64,000 bases of DNA from Chitinophaga varians. Lineage in GTDB: Bacteria > Bacteroidota > Bacteroidia > Chitinophagales > Chitinophagaceae. Location: contig NZ_JABAIA010000002.1 of assembly GCF_012641275.1 (NCBI RefSeq), positions 1,674,001 to 1,738,000 on the forward strand, given 5' to 3'. The translations under genes were made by a program, and so were the position numbers. Positions 1-8,467 of this stretch are shown here, piece by piece (position 1 is the stretch's first letter; each line of letters opens with the position of its first letter). The notes under the pieces are model-generated. The model searched no databases, had not been told where the DNA came from, and saw nothing but the letters and a program-made list of their open reading frames with translations.

Positions 1-179
1 TAGGGGCGGCTTTGTACAACAGCAGCCTGATTGGTGCCGAAAGTACTTACAGCGGGTTGACGGGTTATGGGCTGGGAGCGGGATACGCCAGTTTCCTGGG
101 GCCGATAGAAGCCACGATGATGTATAGTGATCAGTCGGGCAAGCTGAAATTTTATGTCAATCTCGGGTTTAACTTTTAA
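1..179 (+). CDS. C-terminal end of an outer-membrane beta-barrel protein (partial)
   Basis: The window opens inside a gene; the reading frame starting at base 3 is open to the TAA at 177-179. The roughly 58 residues show alternating hydrophobic and polar positions and end in YVNLGFNF, with the terminal phenylalanine typical of outer-membrane barrels. The pattern GPIEATMMYSDQSGK followed by this ending resembles the barrel tail of Bacteroidota patatin-like phospholipases that carry a BamA-type domain, but the catalytic part lies outside the window. The barrel call is firm; the patatin assignment is only a suggestion. Confidence 0.55.
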   Translation, partial: GAALYNSSLIGAESTYSGLTGYGLGAGYASFLGPIEATMMYSDQSGKLKFYVNLGFNF

Positions 180-255
180 TTTTTTTATTTTGATAGTTTG
201 ATATTTCACCGGGCTGTTATGATGAAAGGCCCCGTGAAATATCAAAATAAAAATA

Positions 256-852
256 TTAGTGCATACGGTCACCGCGCACCTCAATATTCTTCAGGATTTC
301 GGCTTCCATTTTCAGCCATTCCTCCCATCTTTTACGTACTTTTTCTTCCGGGAAATATTCATTGGCCAGATCAATAAACAGCCTGTAGTGGCCGGCTTCG
401 GAGATCATGAAGCGGCGGTAGAATTCGCGCAGGTATTCATCTTCCAGTCCTTCGCTGAGCAGGCGGAAGCGTTCGCAGCTGCGGGCTTCGATGAGGGCGA
501 AGATCAGCAGGGCGTCGAGGAAGGCATCATCCGCGCTGCCGCCTTTGACGCGGTTGTCCATGAGGGCGTTCACATAATCGTCTTTCCGTTGTTTCCCCAG
601 GGGGAGGCCTCTTTTCTTCAACTCGGCCAGTACCTGCCGGAAATGTCCCCATTCTTCCGTGACGATGGGCGCCAGTTCCGCTACCAGTCTTTCTCTTTCC
701 GGATTACGCTGGATAAGGGAAATGGCGGAGGAGGCAGCTTTCTGTTCACAGTAGGCATGGTCCGTGAGGATGTCCTGCAGGGAGATCGCTGCGAGGTTCA
801 CCCAACGGGGATCGGTAGGTAATTTTAATCCGAGTATGGATACTTTGCTCAT
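256..852 (-). CDS. miaE: tRNA-(ms2io6A)-hydroxylase, MiaE-like
   Basis: This 198-residue all-helical protein matches the MiaE family of ferritin-like diiron monooxygenases, which hydroxylate the isopentenyl side chain of ms2i6A37 in tRNAs. Candidate iron ligands are E36, E67 and H70 (EEWGH) in the first helix pair and the later pair IEARSCE and SEAGH near residues 120-160, giving the usual E-(ExxH)-E-(ExxH) arrangement. Length is normal for the family. It is transcribed divergently from the BioF-like gene, and the ATG at 850-852 is the natural start. MiaE acts in the cytoplasm and needs oxygen, so its presence fits an aerobe. Confidence 0.85.
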   Translation of the reverse strand: MSKVSILGLKLPTDPRWVNLAAISLQDILTDHAYCEQKAASSAISLIQRNPERERLVAELAPIVTEEWGHFRQVLAELKKRGLPLGKQRKDDYVNALMDNRVKGGSADDAFLDALLIFALIEARSCERFRLLSEGLEDEYLREFYRRFMISEAGHYRLFIDLANEYFPEEKVRKRWEEWLKMEAEILKNIEVRGDRMH

Positions 853-874
853 GTTTTCGCTTTCTGGTATTGAT

Positions 875-882
875 TATTTTTG
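875..882 (+). promoter_or_regulatory. Putative Bacteroidota -7 element TATTTTTG
   Basis: TATTTTTG matches the TAnnTTTG -7 consensus of Bacteroidota. It lies between the divergent miaE and BioF-like genes. A TTG that would extend the BioF-like protein starts inside this element, so I place that gene's start at the downstream ATG (934). No good -33 TTTG was found at 19 nt spacing. Confidence 0.35.
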
Positions 883-933
883 TCGTGCGAAGATAGTATT
901 GAATCTGTTAATTTGCTAAAAGCCCATTTGTAT

Positions 934-2049
934 ATGCACAGAAGTCCAGAGCCGTTTTTGTTGCAGCCGTTGTTACAGCGGCGTGAGCATCATTCATTCC
1001 GGGAGTTGCGGTTGCCGGGCCAACTTGTTGATTTCTGTTCCAATGATTACCTGGGACTGGCGCGCAGTGCCGCTTTACAGGAGAAAGTCCGCGAGCTGCA
1101 GCAGGAGCGGCCGGTATGGCATGGCAGTACCGGTTCGCGGTTGCTGGCCGGCAACTATCAATGGATCAATGACGTGGAAGCTGATTTGGCGGCCTTTCAT
1201 CAGGCTGATGCCGCGCTGATTTACAATTCTGGTTATGACGCCAACCTGGGCCTGTTTTCCAGTGTGCCGCAGAAAGGTGACACAGTGGTATATGACCAGC
1301 TGGTGCATGCCTCTATCCGTGATGGCATGCGTTTGTCCAATGCGCAGACATTCTCTTTTCGGCATAATGATATGGACGATCTCCGTAAAAAGATCAATAA
1401 TGCCAGTGGCAACTGCTTTGTGGCTGTGGAGTCGGTTTACTCGATGGATGGCGATATGGCACCTCTGCAGGCCATTGTATCGTTATGCAACGAATACGGA
1501 GCATACCTGATTGTGGACGAGGCCCATGCTACCGGTGTGGCGGGGCCGAAAGGAGCGGGGCTGGTACAGGCACTGGGCCTGGAAGACGCCTGTTTTGCAC
1601 GGGTGCATACCTTCGGTAAAGCAGTGGGCTGTCATGGCGCTGTAGTATTAGGTTCTGCCACATTGCGGGATTACCTGATCAATTTTTCCCGATCGCTTAT
1701 TTATACCACCGCCTTGCCGCCGACCGCCATCGCCGCTATTCAGGCCAGTTACAGTCTTTTTCCCTACATGGATGAAGCCCGTGCCCACCTGTCGACCCTT
1801 ATCCGGCAGTTTAGGGCCGGCGTGCATTCGTTGACGTTATTGCCCGGAGAAACGCCTGTTCAGGGCGTATTAACGCGGGGAAACGAGAACACGCGTACCA
1901 TTGCGGCCATGTTGCAATCGGCCGGGCTGGACGTGCGGGCCATACTGCATCCAACGGTGCCACAGGGCGAGGAGCGGTTGCGGATCGTGTTACATAGCTT
2001 CAATACGCAGGAAGAAACGGACCTGCTGATAAAAGTCTTATTGCATTAG
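934..2049 (+). CDS. bioF: 8-amino-7-oxononanoate synthase-like PLP enzyme (alpha-oxoamine synthase family)
   Basis: A 371-residue fold-type I PLP enzyme of the alpha-oxoamine synthase family (BioF, KBL, serine palmitoyltransferase), which condenses an acyl thioester with an amino acid. Landmarks are FCSNDYLGLAR near the N-terminus, the GSTGSRLLAG substrate loop, VDEAHATGV with the PLP-contacting D and H, and the Schiff-base lysine K229 in HTFGKAVGCHG. An in-frame TTG at 880 would add 18 residues but overlaps a promoter-like element. No other biotin genes are adjacent, so a BioF role in biotin synthesis is likely from sequence but not supported by operon context; another acyl-glycine condensing activity is possible. 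Confidence 0.8.
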   Translation: MHRSPEPFLLQPLLQRREHHSFRELRLPGQLVDFCSNDYLGLARSAALQEKVRELQQERPVWHGSTGSRLLAGNYQWINDVEADLAAFHQADAALIYNSGYDANLGLFSSVPQKGDTVVYDQLVHASIRDGMRLSNAQTFSFRHNDMDDLRKKINNASGNCFVAVESVYSMDGDMAPLQAIVSLCNEYGAYLIVDEAHATGVAGPKGAGLVQALGLEDACFARVHTFGKAVGCHGAVVLGSATLRDYLINFSRSLIYTTALPPTAIAAIQASYSLFPYMDEARAHLSTLIRQFRAGVHSLTLLPGETPVQGVLTRGNENTRTIAAMLQSAGLDVRAILHPTVPQGEERLRIVLHSFNTQEETDLLIKVLLH

Positions 2050-2103
2050 CTCGTTTGACGAAAAAATGGCGTATTTTACATATATACATCTGAGCTACTA
2101 TTT

Positions 2104-4533
2104 ATGAGAATCATCCCAGCAGTTATCACCGCCGCCGTTACATTGTCTCTTACCTATGCGCTCAACACCAAGCTGGGTAAGCTTCCCCCGATGGGAAAAT
2201 TGTTAAGCCCGCAAACAGGTTTCTGGCAGAATGCAGAAGTAATAGGAGAGCGGCCACATGAGAAGATGGTATTGCCCGGACTGACCGGAAAAGTGGAGGT
2301 ATGGTACGATGACCGTGCCGTGCCGCACATCTTTGCTGAAAACGAAGCCGATGCCTATTATGTACAGGGATATGTAACTGCGCGTGACCGCCTTTGGCAG
2401 ATGGAACTGCAGACATTTGCCGCTGCCGGCCGGTTGTCGGAGATATTAGGGCCCGGGATGGTGAACTACGACAGGAGCAAGCGCCGTGACGGGATGGTAT
2501 ACGGCGCAGAGCGGTCAGTAGCCATGATGGAGACAGACCCTGCTACCAGGACAGCCATTCACTCGTATGCCGACGGTATAAATGCCTTCATTGCCCAGCT
2601 CACGCCCGCCACGCTGCCGGTAGAATATAAAATCCTCGATTATAAGCCGGAGAAGTGGGACGTGATCAAATCCGCCCTGCTGCTCAAGTACATGTCGGCC
2701 GACCTGGCCGGGTCCTGCAATGACCTGGAATTTACCAATGCGCGCCGGTTGTTCTCTATGGCCGATTTCAACCTGTTATACCCCGATTTCCAGGACACAT
2801 TAGATCCTATTATTCCCAAAGGAACATCTTTTGCGGCCGCTTCTGCCAAAGCGGTGGCGCCGCCGGACAGCGTGCTGGCCGTAGATGCCGCATATATGAA
2901 GTTTAAGCAGGACAAACCCGATCCTGACAATGGCAGTAACAACTGGGCCGTAGCCGGCAGCAAAACCCGCTCGGGCGCGCCCATCCTCTGTAGCGACCCC
3001 CATCTGGGGCTTAGCCTGCCTTCCCTCTGGTACGAAGTACAGATCCATACCCCCGGTATGAACGTCTACGGCGCTTCCCTGCCCGGCGCACCCGGCGTGA
3101 TCATCGGCTTTAATGACCATATCGCCTGGGGCGTTACCAACGGCGAAGAAGATGTGAAAGACTTTTACCGGATGCAGTTCCGCAACGGTAAAAAAGAATA
3201 CCTGTTCAACGGCAACTACCGCCCGGCAGACCTGCGGGTGGAAGCCATTAAGGTAAGAGGCGGCGCTACTGTATATGATACCGTGGCCTACACTGTATTC
3301 GGACCAGTCGCCTTCGACAATACCTTCCCGGAAAAAATAACCGGACAGACTTTCCTCGCCATGCGCTGGAAGGCCCTGGACTCCTCCAACGAGCTGCGCA
3401 CTTTCTATCGGCTCAATAAGGCCCGTAATTACGACGATTACCTGGAGGCATTGCGCACCTACACCTGTCCCGCACAGAACTTTGTATTCGCCGATAAAGG
3501 CGGGGATATCGCAATCTGGCACAACGGCCAGTATCCGCTGCGCTGGAAAGACCAGGGTAAATGGATCATGCCCGGCAATGACAGCACCTACGCCTGGCAG
3601 GGATATATCCCCCATGATGAGCTGCCACATATCAAAAATCCGGAACGTAACTTCGTCAGTTCCGCTAATCAGCGTCCTACTGACAACACGTATCCTTACA
3701 ATTTGTACAGCTCCGACTATGACCTGTTTCGCGGTGAGCGGATCAACCGCCGCCTGGCCGAGATGAACCAGATCACGCCACAGGACATGATGACGCTGCA
3801 GAATGATAACAAAAACCTGTTTGCCGCCGCAGCCATGCCACTCATCCGCAAACATATAGATACCGCCGCGCTCACTGACGATCAACGCCCTTACTGGCAG
3901 TTGTTGTCGCAGTGGGACTGTGTCTCCTCTCCCGACAGCAAGGCCGCTACCATCTTCAATACCCTGTGGGGAAAACTGACAGACACCATTTTCCTGGACG
4001 AACTGGCGCCGAAAGATTCCACCGTACTCGCCATGCCGCAGGCCACCACCGCTTTACTGATGTTGCTGCGTGACAGCGCCGTGCATTTTGTGGACAATAT
4101 CAACACCCCGCAGAAAGAAACATTGTCAGGCCTGGTACAGGGCTCTTTCACTTCTATCATCAAAGAAATGGCAGAGTTGAACAAAGCCGGTAAACTGGAG
4201 CTGGGCAAAGCCCGCGGAACAGATATCCGCCATCTCTCCCGTGGAATACCTGCCTTCAGCGCTTTACACCTCAATACCGGCGGCGGGCAACATATCGTCA
4301 ATGCCACGAAGCGCTTCCACGGCCCTTCCTGGCGTATGGTAGTACAGCTCTCAGATAAAACAGAAGCATACGGCATCTACCCCGGCGGACAAAGCGGTAA
4401 CCCCGGAAGTCCATACTACGATAACGCTGTCAATGATTGGGCCGTTGGCAAGTATTACCTGCTGCACGTATTTGACTATCAGGAAAAAGATGACCCGCTC
4501 ATCCGCTACAAGGTGGTGTTTACAGGCAAATAG
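2104..4533 (+). CDS. Penicillin acylase family protein (N-terminal nucleophile amidohydrolase)
   Basis: An 809-residue precursor of the penicillin/acyl-homoserine-lactone acylase family. It starts with a hydrophobic export segment (residues 1-22). The alpha-chain part carries VWYDDRAVPHIFAENEADAYY and GYVTARDRLWQME, typical of the family. Self-cleavage is expected before S278 in GSNNWAVAGSKT, which becomes the catalytic beta-chain N-terminus; SDPHLGLSLPSLWYE and IGFNDHIAWGVTN follow as in known members. It acts in the periplasm on N-acyl amides, but the substrate (beta-lactam side chains, N-acyl-homoserine lactones, lipopeptides) cannot be read from sequence. The gene stands alone, ending just before the tRNA promoter. 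Confidence 0.85.
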   Translation: MRIIPAVITAAVTLSLTYALNTKLGKLPPMGKLLSPQTGFWQNAEVIGERPHEKMVLPGLTGKVEVWYDDRAVPHIFAENEADAYYVQGYVTARDRLWQMELQTFAAAGRLSEILGPGMVNYDRSKRRDGMVYGAERSVAMMETDPATRTAIHSYADGINAFIAQLTPATLPVEYKILDYKPEKWDVIKSALLLKYMSADLAGSCNDLEFTNARRLFSMADFNLLYPDFQDTLDPIIPKGTSFAAASAKAVAPPDSVLAVDAAYMKFKQDKPDPDNGSNNWAVAGSKTRSGAPILCSDPHLGLSLPSLWYEVQIHTPGMNVYGASLPGAPGVIIGFNDHIAWGVTNGEEDVKDFYRMQFRNGKKEYLFNGNYRPADLRVEAIKVRGGATVYDTVAYTVFGPVAFDNTFPEKITGQTFLAMRWKALDSSNELRTFYRLNKARNYDDYLEALRTYTCPAQNFVFADKGGDIAIWHNGQYPLRWKDQGKWIMPGNDSTYAWQGYIPHDELPHIKNPERNFVSSANQRPTDNTYPYNLYSSDYDLFRGERINRRLAEMNQITPQDMMTLQNDNKNLFAAAAMPLIRKHIDTAALTDDQRPYWQLLSQWDCVSSPDSKAATIFNTLWGKLTDTIFLDELAPKDSTVLAMPQATTALLMLLRDSAVHFVDNINTPQKETLSGLVQGSFTSIIKEMAELNKAGKLELGKARGTDIRHLSRGIPAFSALHLNTGGGQHIVNATKRFHGPSWRMVVQLSDKTEAYGIYPGGQSGNPGSPYYDNAVNDWAVGKYYLLHVFDYQEKDDPLIRYKVVFTGK

Positions 4534-4553
4534 GAAAAATTTTTAGAAAAGAA

Positions 4554-4584
4554 TTTGGAAGAAAAGTAATTATTCCTATCTTTG
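4554..4584 (+). promoter_or_regulatory. Bacteroidota-type promoter of tRNA-Lys
   Basis: TTTG (4554-4557), a 19-nt spacer, then TATCTTTG (4577-4584) match the Bacteroidota -33/-7 consensus TTTG-N19-TAnnTTTG. The tRNA begins 28 nt after the -7 element, as expected for a short 5' leader. Confidence 0.8.
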
Positions 4585-4611
4585 CACTCCGTTAAACAAA
4601 CGGGGTGTTAA

Positions 4612-4684
4612 GATTCCGTAGCTCAGTTGGTAGAGCAATACACTTTTAATGTATGGGCCCTGGGTTCGAGTCCCAGCGGGATCA
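4612..4684 (+). tRNA. tRNA-Lys (anticodon TTT)
   Basis: A full cloverleaf can be folded by hand. The acceptor arm GATTCCG pairs with CGGGATC with one G-T. The D-arm is GCTC-AGTTGGTA-GAGC. The anticodon stem ATACA/TGTAT encloses loop CTTTTAA with anticodon TTT, and the T-arm carries GGTTCGAGTCC. Discriminator base is A4684 and CCA is not encoded. Its 3' half is the probable integration target of the AT-rich island that follows. Confidence 0.95.
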
Positions 4685-4694
4685 CAGAAAAATA

Positions 4695-4733
4695 AAAAGG
4701 CTTCATAACATATTTGTTTTGAAGCCTTTTTTG
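4695..4733 (+). terminator. Rho-independent terminator after tRNA-Lys
   Basis: AAAAGGCTTCA pairs with TGAAGCCTTTT around a 14-nt loop and ends in a T-run. A diverged version of this hairpin occurs at 7602-7637, next to another tRNA-end-like sequence. Confidence 0.75.
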
Positions 4734-4796
4734 AGTTCGAGCTTTAAGCAAAGGTATTTTATGTATCATGAACTTATTGATATCCATAAGTTTTGA

Positions 4797-4817
4797 GGTT
4801 CGAGTACAGTAGGGTAA
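4797..4817 (+). repeat. Degenerate copy of the tRNA-Lys 3' end (att-like)
   Basis: GGTTCGAGTACAGTAGGGTAA resembles the T-arm and acceptor end of the tRNA at 4663-4684 (GGTTCGAGTCCCAGCGGGATCA). It suggests a decayed attachment-site remnant. See the further copies at 7573, 7682 and 8428. Confidence 0.45.
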
Positions 4818-4889
4818 AATCTTGATGTTATGCTTTTTAAGATTGATTAGGTCCTGTAGGTATTGAAATTTATTCCGTAGTAATTTCGA

Positions 4890-4970
4890 TCAAGAAATAA
4901 ACATCCCAATAATTTTTTCTATTTCCTCTTCAGAGATTATCTTCTCTTCATTCGCGATAGTTGGATCCAT
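4890..4970 (-). pseudogene. Tiny ORF resembling the C-terminal motif of the small protein at 7727-7942
   Basis: A 26-residue ORF starting MDPTIANEEKIISEEEIEKI. Its ISEEEIEKIIGMF segment resembles ITEEEAQKVLELM in the 71-residue protein at the other end of the island. It is probably a truncated relative left by an earlier insertion. The surrounding 4734-5143 stretch shows no other gene; it is AT-rich and carries one tRNA-end-like copy. Confidence 0.3.
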
Positions 4971-5143
4971 TGTGTAGGCGTAAGTTTATTATTACTAGAT
5001 AATATTACAGTCATCTTTCTTGAATTAGGTTGACTGATATTGGGCGGTTTAAGACCATAAGGGAAATGTTTAATCTATCCTCGAAGTGGTTAGTCTAATA
5101 ATTCCAGGTTGTCTCTTTAAGAATTTTCTTATTTTTAAAGAAT

Positions 5144-5848
5144 ATGAAAGTAACTGATTATTATACTCAGCTAGGTAGTAATGCAATTGGTGTTTTACAG
5201 GCATCTCTAGGTAATGAGGATTTGGAGTTGCTGTCCTCAAATCATGCTTTTATACATGATTTATCACTGTGGTTAGAAGTTTTAGATGCTAGACCCGAAT
5301 CTAGTATTTTAAAAAATGCAGTGAAGGAATTCCAAATAGCTATTCTTAGTAATAACCTTGGATTCTATCAACAAGCTTTTATGGGCTTACGATTTTTCTT
5401 TGAACGAACACTGGTAGCAATTCATTTTTCTGCAAAGGAAATAGAACTTAATCTTTGGAAGCTTGGTGAACGAGATACATATTGGAGTGAGCTAGTTGAT
5501 AAGGACAATGGGATTTTTTCAACGAAATTTTGTAAAGCTTTTTTTCCAGAGTTAAAAGATGAAATAAGGCATTTCGAGGCTATCACCACCAAAATTTATC
5601 GTGAGTGCTCGGAATTTGTACATGGTAATCAATCAGTCATAAAAATAATTCCTGGTCAGATATCTTATTCTAAAGAGCTTTTCTACGAATGGAATATAAA
5701 AGCTGATGCCATAAGAAGAGTTGTTTTGTTTGTACTCTGTTTACGATATCTAAAGCATCTGGGAGGCGATGATGTCAAAAAGGTGGAAAATACAATCGCT
5801 GATGAGTTTAAATCAATTTCACAAATCAAAGATCTAATTATTAATTAG
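5144..5848 (+). CDS. Uncharacterised helical protein, first gene of the tRNA-Lys island pair
   Basis: A 234-residue, mostly helical, soluble protein without signal peptide. I do not recognise a firm family. Features include GFYQQAFMGLRFFFERTL (40-90 region), a central TYWSELVD, and ECSEFVHGNQS (about residues 155-165), a helix-then-H-G element reminiscent of the DUF5677/AbiV-like helical proteins, which is only an impression. Base composition is much more AT-rich than the flanking genes, a sign of horizontal transfer. The stop codon is one base before the ATG of the downstream ATPase, so the two are almost certainly translated together and act as a unit. Partner or sensor of the ATPase is a reasonable inference. 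Confidence 0.6.
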   Translation: MKVTDYYTQLGSNAIGVLQASLGNEDLELLSSNHAFIHDLSLWLEVLDARPESSILKNAVKEFQIAILSNNLGFYQQAFMGLRFFFERTLVAIHFSAKEIELNLWKLGERDTYWSELVDKDNGIFSTKFCKAFFPELKDEIRHFEAITTKIYRECSEFVHGNQSVIKIIPGQISYSKELFYEWNIKADAIRRVVLFVLCLRYLKHLGGDDVKKVENTIADEFKSISQIKDLIIN

Positions 5849-5849
5849 T

Positions 5850-7460
5850 ATGTCAGAATTGCTTTTTAGAACAGAAGATATTCCAAATGAGGATATTATT
5901 GACCTATTTGTCGAAACAAGTCAAGATAGGGATGTAATTGAAAAACTGAAGTCTATTACTCCAATCATGCTGGTTGGCAGCCGCGGTGTTGGAAAGTCGT
6001 TCTTGATGAAGGTTGCTGATGAGGAAATGCATCGGGAATTTCAGCATGCAGGGGTATTGCCTGTTTACATAACATTTACTAAGAGCTCGTTGATTCATAC
6101 GAATGATAAACAACAGTTTACTCATTGGATGCTTGCCCTGATTTGTTCCAAAATAATCCGTCAGCTTAGAAGAAAAGGGTTGTTGGCCAATGTACCTCAA
6201 TCAATAAATGTTCTTAGCGGAGGAACATATAACGATGATATTTTAAAAATTGAGGAAGTCGCTAAGCGGTATGAAGAATCTTGGCGAAATCCCACCGATA
6301 ATATCGAAACTGCAGATATTCCGAATGTTGATAACTTAAAGGACGCTATTCAGGAAATTTGTGAGGATTTGGGTCTGAAGCGAGTTAACCTTCTAATTGA
6401 TGAGGCGGCGCATATTTTCAGACCAGAACAACAGCGTCAATTCTTTACTCTGTTTAGAGATATGAGATCCCCATACATTTCGTGTAATGCGGCCGTTTAT
6501 CCAGGTGCCACTTCTTATGGTGAAGTTTTTCAGTATTCTCAAGATGCAACGTTCATAAATATTAATCGAGATATTCTTTCATCCGAATATATAGATAAAA
6601 TGCGCGACATCGTTGAGAAGCAAGCTGATTCTGATAGTAAACTGTTAACGGAAATATCTCGCAATAAAAATAATTTTGAATTACTTTGTTACGCTGCCTC
6701 AGGTAATCCACGATTTTTACTCAAAACTGTTGGAAGAGCGCCTAAATTGAGTTCATCTCAGATAAATGAGGTGATAAGGGAATTCTATAAAGTTGAATTG
6801 CTTGCAGAACATACTTATTTGAGTGAGAAATATCCCGGACAGAAAGGCTTAATAGATTGGGGACGGTCCTTTATTGAAGGTTTTGTTTTGCCAGAGCTAC
6901 AGAAGAAAAATAATAACTACTTAACAAGCGATAAACAAACATCTTGTTTTATATGGATTCATAAAGACATTCCACAAACAGTTAAAGAGGCATTAAGATT
7001 ACTAGAATATACAGGTGTTATACAAGAACATGGAAAAGGAATTAAGTCCTCAATGTCAGAGGTAGGAACTAGATATCTTGTGAATCTGGGGTGCTTATTT
7101 GGACAAGAGGCATCACCTGCTAGTAGCTCTTTGCCTGTTGCGAGGAGTATTACACCCAAGAAAATGACTGAATTTGGCATGTCTAATCAGCACTTTTCGC
7201 CATTAGTTGATCAGATACCAAACTTTGTTGAGAATGATACGAGTGAAATACTAGAAGGGGAGTTGAATAAAACTATTGATGTATTAGATTTGACAGATTG
7301 GATTAAAGATACACTTCGGGGAATAGACATTAATACAGTACGAGATATTCTCAACGCAACCGAAGCGTATTTGAAGAAAGCGTATTATGTAGGAGATAAA
7401 AGAGCTAGATTGGTAAAAAGTGCTGCTATTGCCTCTGTTTATGAATACCTAAATGGGTGA
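5850..7460 (+). CDS. P-loop ATPase (ORC/CDC6- or STAND-like) of a candidate two-gene defence module
   Basis: A 536-residue cytoplasmic ATPase. Walker A is G43-SRGVGK-S50 and Walker B ends D184-E185 (NLLIDEAAHIF). The segment after Walker B (FTLFRDMRSPYIS, AVYPGATSYGE) has the look of sensor-1 in ORC/CDC6-like or STAND ATPases. Around residues 380-420 a winged-helix-like stretch follows (LLEYTGVIQEHGKG ... VGTRYLVNLG), and the last 80 residues form a helical tail. No nuclease or protease domain is visible, so any effector function must lie in the partner gene or in an unrecognised part. It is strongly AT-rich and tightly coupled to the preceding gene inside a tRNA-adjacent island. A phage-defence role is inferred from this setting, not shown. 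Confidence 0.7.
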   Translation: MSELLFRTEDIPNEDIIDLFVETSQDRDVIEKLKSITPIMLVGSRGVGKSFLMKVADEEMHREFQHAGVLPVYITFTKSSLIHTNDKQQFTHWMLALICSKIIRQLRRKGLLANVPQSINVLSGGTYNDDILKIEEVAKRYEESWRNPTDNIETADIPNVDNLKDAIQEICEDLGLKRVNLLIDEAAHIFRPEQQRQFFTLFRDMRSPYISCNAAVYPGATSYGEVFQYSQDATFININRDILSSEYIDKMRDIVEKQADSDSKLLTEISRNKNNFELLCYAASGNPRFLLKTVGRAPKLSSSQINEVIREFYKVELLAEHTYLSEKYPGQKGLIDWGRSFIEGFVLPELQKKNNNYLTSDKQTSCFIWIHKDIPQTVKEALRLLEYTGVIQEHGKGIKSSMSEVGTRYLVNLGCLFGQEASPASSSLPVARSITPKKMTEFGMSNQHFSPLVDQIPNFVENDTSEILEGELNKTIDVLDLTDWIKDTLRGIDINTVRDILNATEAYLKKAYYVGDKRARLVKSAAIASVYEYLNG

Positions 7461-7572
7461 CGACAGCAAATAGTCAAAGAACAGAGCTAAGTAATACCTA
7501 GCATATGTCCTGAGTTTTTAAAGTGATTTGTGGGTTAAAGTTTCGCTAGTAGTCGAAGATTGACGAATTAAA

Positions 7573-7637
7573 GATTCGAGTGTCGTACTATAAATTCACT
7601 GAAAGGTTTCAGAACTCAATGTTTTGAAACCTTTTTA
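7573..7637 (+). repeat. Diverged duplicate of tRNA-Lys 3' end plus its terminator
   Basis: GATTCGAGTGTCGTACTA (7573-7590) is followed by the hairpin AAAGGTTTCA...TTTTGAAACCTTTTT (7602-7637). Order and spacing mirror the tRNA T-arm plus terminator at 4663-4733. The hairpin can also terminate the ATPase transcript. Confidence 0.45.
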
Positions 7638-7681
7638 TTTGATTCAAATCTTATTGGGAGGAGGTCATACGATAGGCGATT

Positions 7682-7705
7682 GGTTCGAATACATAGCAGG
7701 ATTGA
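7682..7705 (+). repeat. Degenerate tRNA 3'-end-like copy
   Basis: GGTTCGAATACATAGCAGG and the following ATTGA resemble GGTTCGAGTCCCAGCGGGATCA at the tRNA. This is weaker than the other copies and could be chance. Confidence 0.25.
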
Positions 7706-7726
7706 TTCTTACGGAAATGAATGATG

Positions 7727-7942
7727 TTATTCTCGATTAATGTTTTCCTCAGATAGTTTTTTCATAATTGTATCAGCCGAAAGTTCGGCTAAATCGTGCA
7801 TTAATTCAAGTACTTTTTGAGCTTCTTCCTCAGTTATTATAATTCCTTCTTTTGAGAAAGCTGCAATTACTTCTGCGGGTTTCACTCCATAGTCTTTTTT
7901 GTAATTTTCTGAATTGGAGTACTGGATATTATTTTTTCGCAT
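7727..7942 (-). CDS. Small accessory protein of a Bacteroidota mobile element
   Basis: A 71-residue acidic helical protein. The stretch KEGIIITEEEAQKVLELMHD is a motif I associate with small conserved proteins carried by Bacteroidota mobile elements and islands; no function is known to me. It reads opposite to the ATPase pair and sits inside the tRNA-Lys island. It could be a small regulator or antitoxin-like protein, but no toxin partner is visible beside it. The ATG start at 7940-7942 gives a complete motif. Confidence 0.55.
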   Translation of the reverse strand: MRKNNIQYSNSENYKKDYGVKPAEVIAAFSKEGIIITEEEAQKVLELMHDLAELSADTIMKKLSEENINRE

Positions 7943-8427
7943 TATTCAGATGGTTTAAAATTAAGAAGACTTATTTCAAGATAGTATATAACCATCGTAG
8001 CATATGCTTTGTTGTAGAGATGTTATCAATGCGGATTGTTGTTGTTGCCAGCACGTATAAAGTCGAGACTAGGGGGGCGCCAAAATGCTAATCGTTTGAA
8101 AAATCCTAAAGAATGCAAAAATTAAAGTCCTAGGTAGAATAATAGGACTTCCGAGTAGGCCAAGGATTTTCATAGATTGGAGCATGAATCGCTATACAGG
8201 ATTGCGGTAACAGGTAGTGCAGTCAATGCCTCTGCTCTGAAAGATTCCCTATTGAAAATCCTGAGTAGTATTCAATTTTCGTGTAACATTTATAATGTAT
8301 TTTTATCTGATTGGATTTTGTAGACCAGTTTTTGAAATATTGAATTTATAATTTATTGCTATGTTTTGAAAATTAATTGATTATATATTTAAAATACTTG
8401 ATAGTAGATAACTGTCTTCAATTAATT
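7943..8427. other. AT-rich stretch without recognisable gene
   Basis: I see no coding region here with convincing codon use or family resemblance. The sequence is AT-rich like the ATPase pair and probably belongs to the island. Confidence 0.4.
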
Positions 8428-8458
8428 GGTTCGAGTTTTGTACCATAGGGATCACAGA
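8428..8458 (+). repeat. Right-hand tRNA-Lys 3'-end copy (probable island boundary)
   Basis: GGTTCGAG, a 12-nt interruption, then GGGATCACAGA reproduce both ends of the tRNA 3' segment at 4663-4688 (GGTTCGAG...GGGATCACAGA). This is the best candidate for the right end of the insertion, after which ordinary sequence and a terminator follow. Confidence 0.55.
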
Positions 8459-8467
8459 CAACTTACA

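Noticed and set aside
2800..3885. 361-codon antisense frame inside the penicillin acylase gene
   Set aside because: It lies wholly antisense to a well supported gene, has no domain-like pattern, and arises from codon bias of the real gene.
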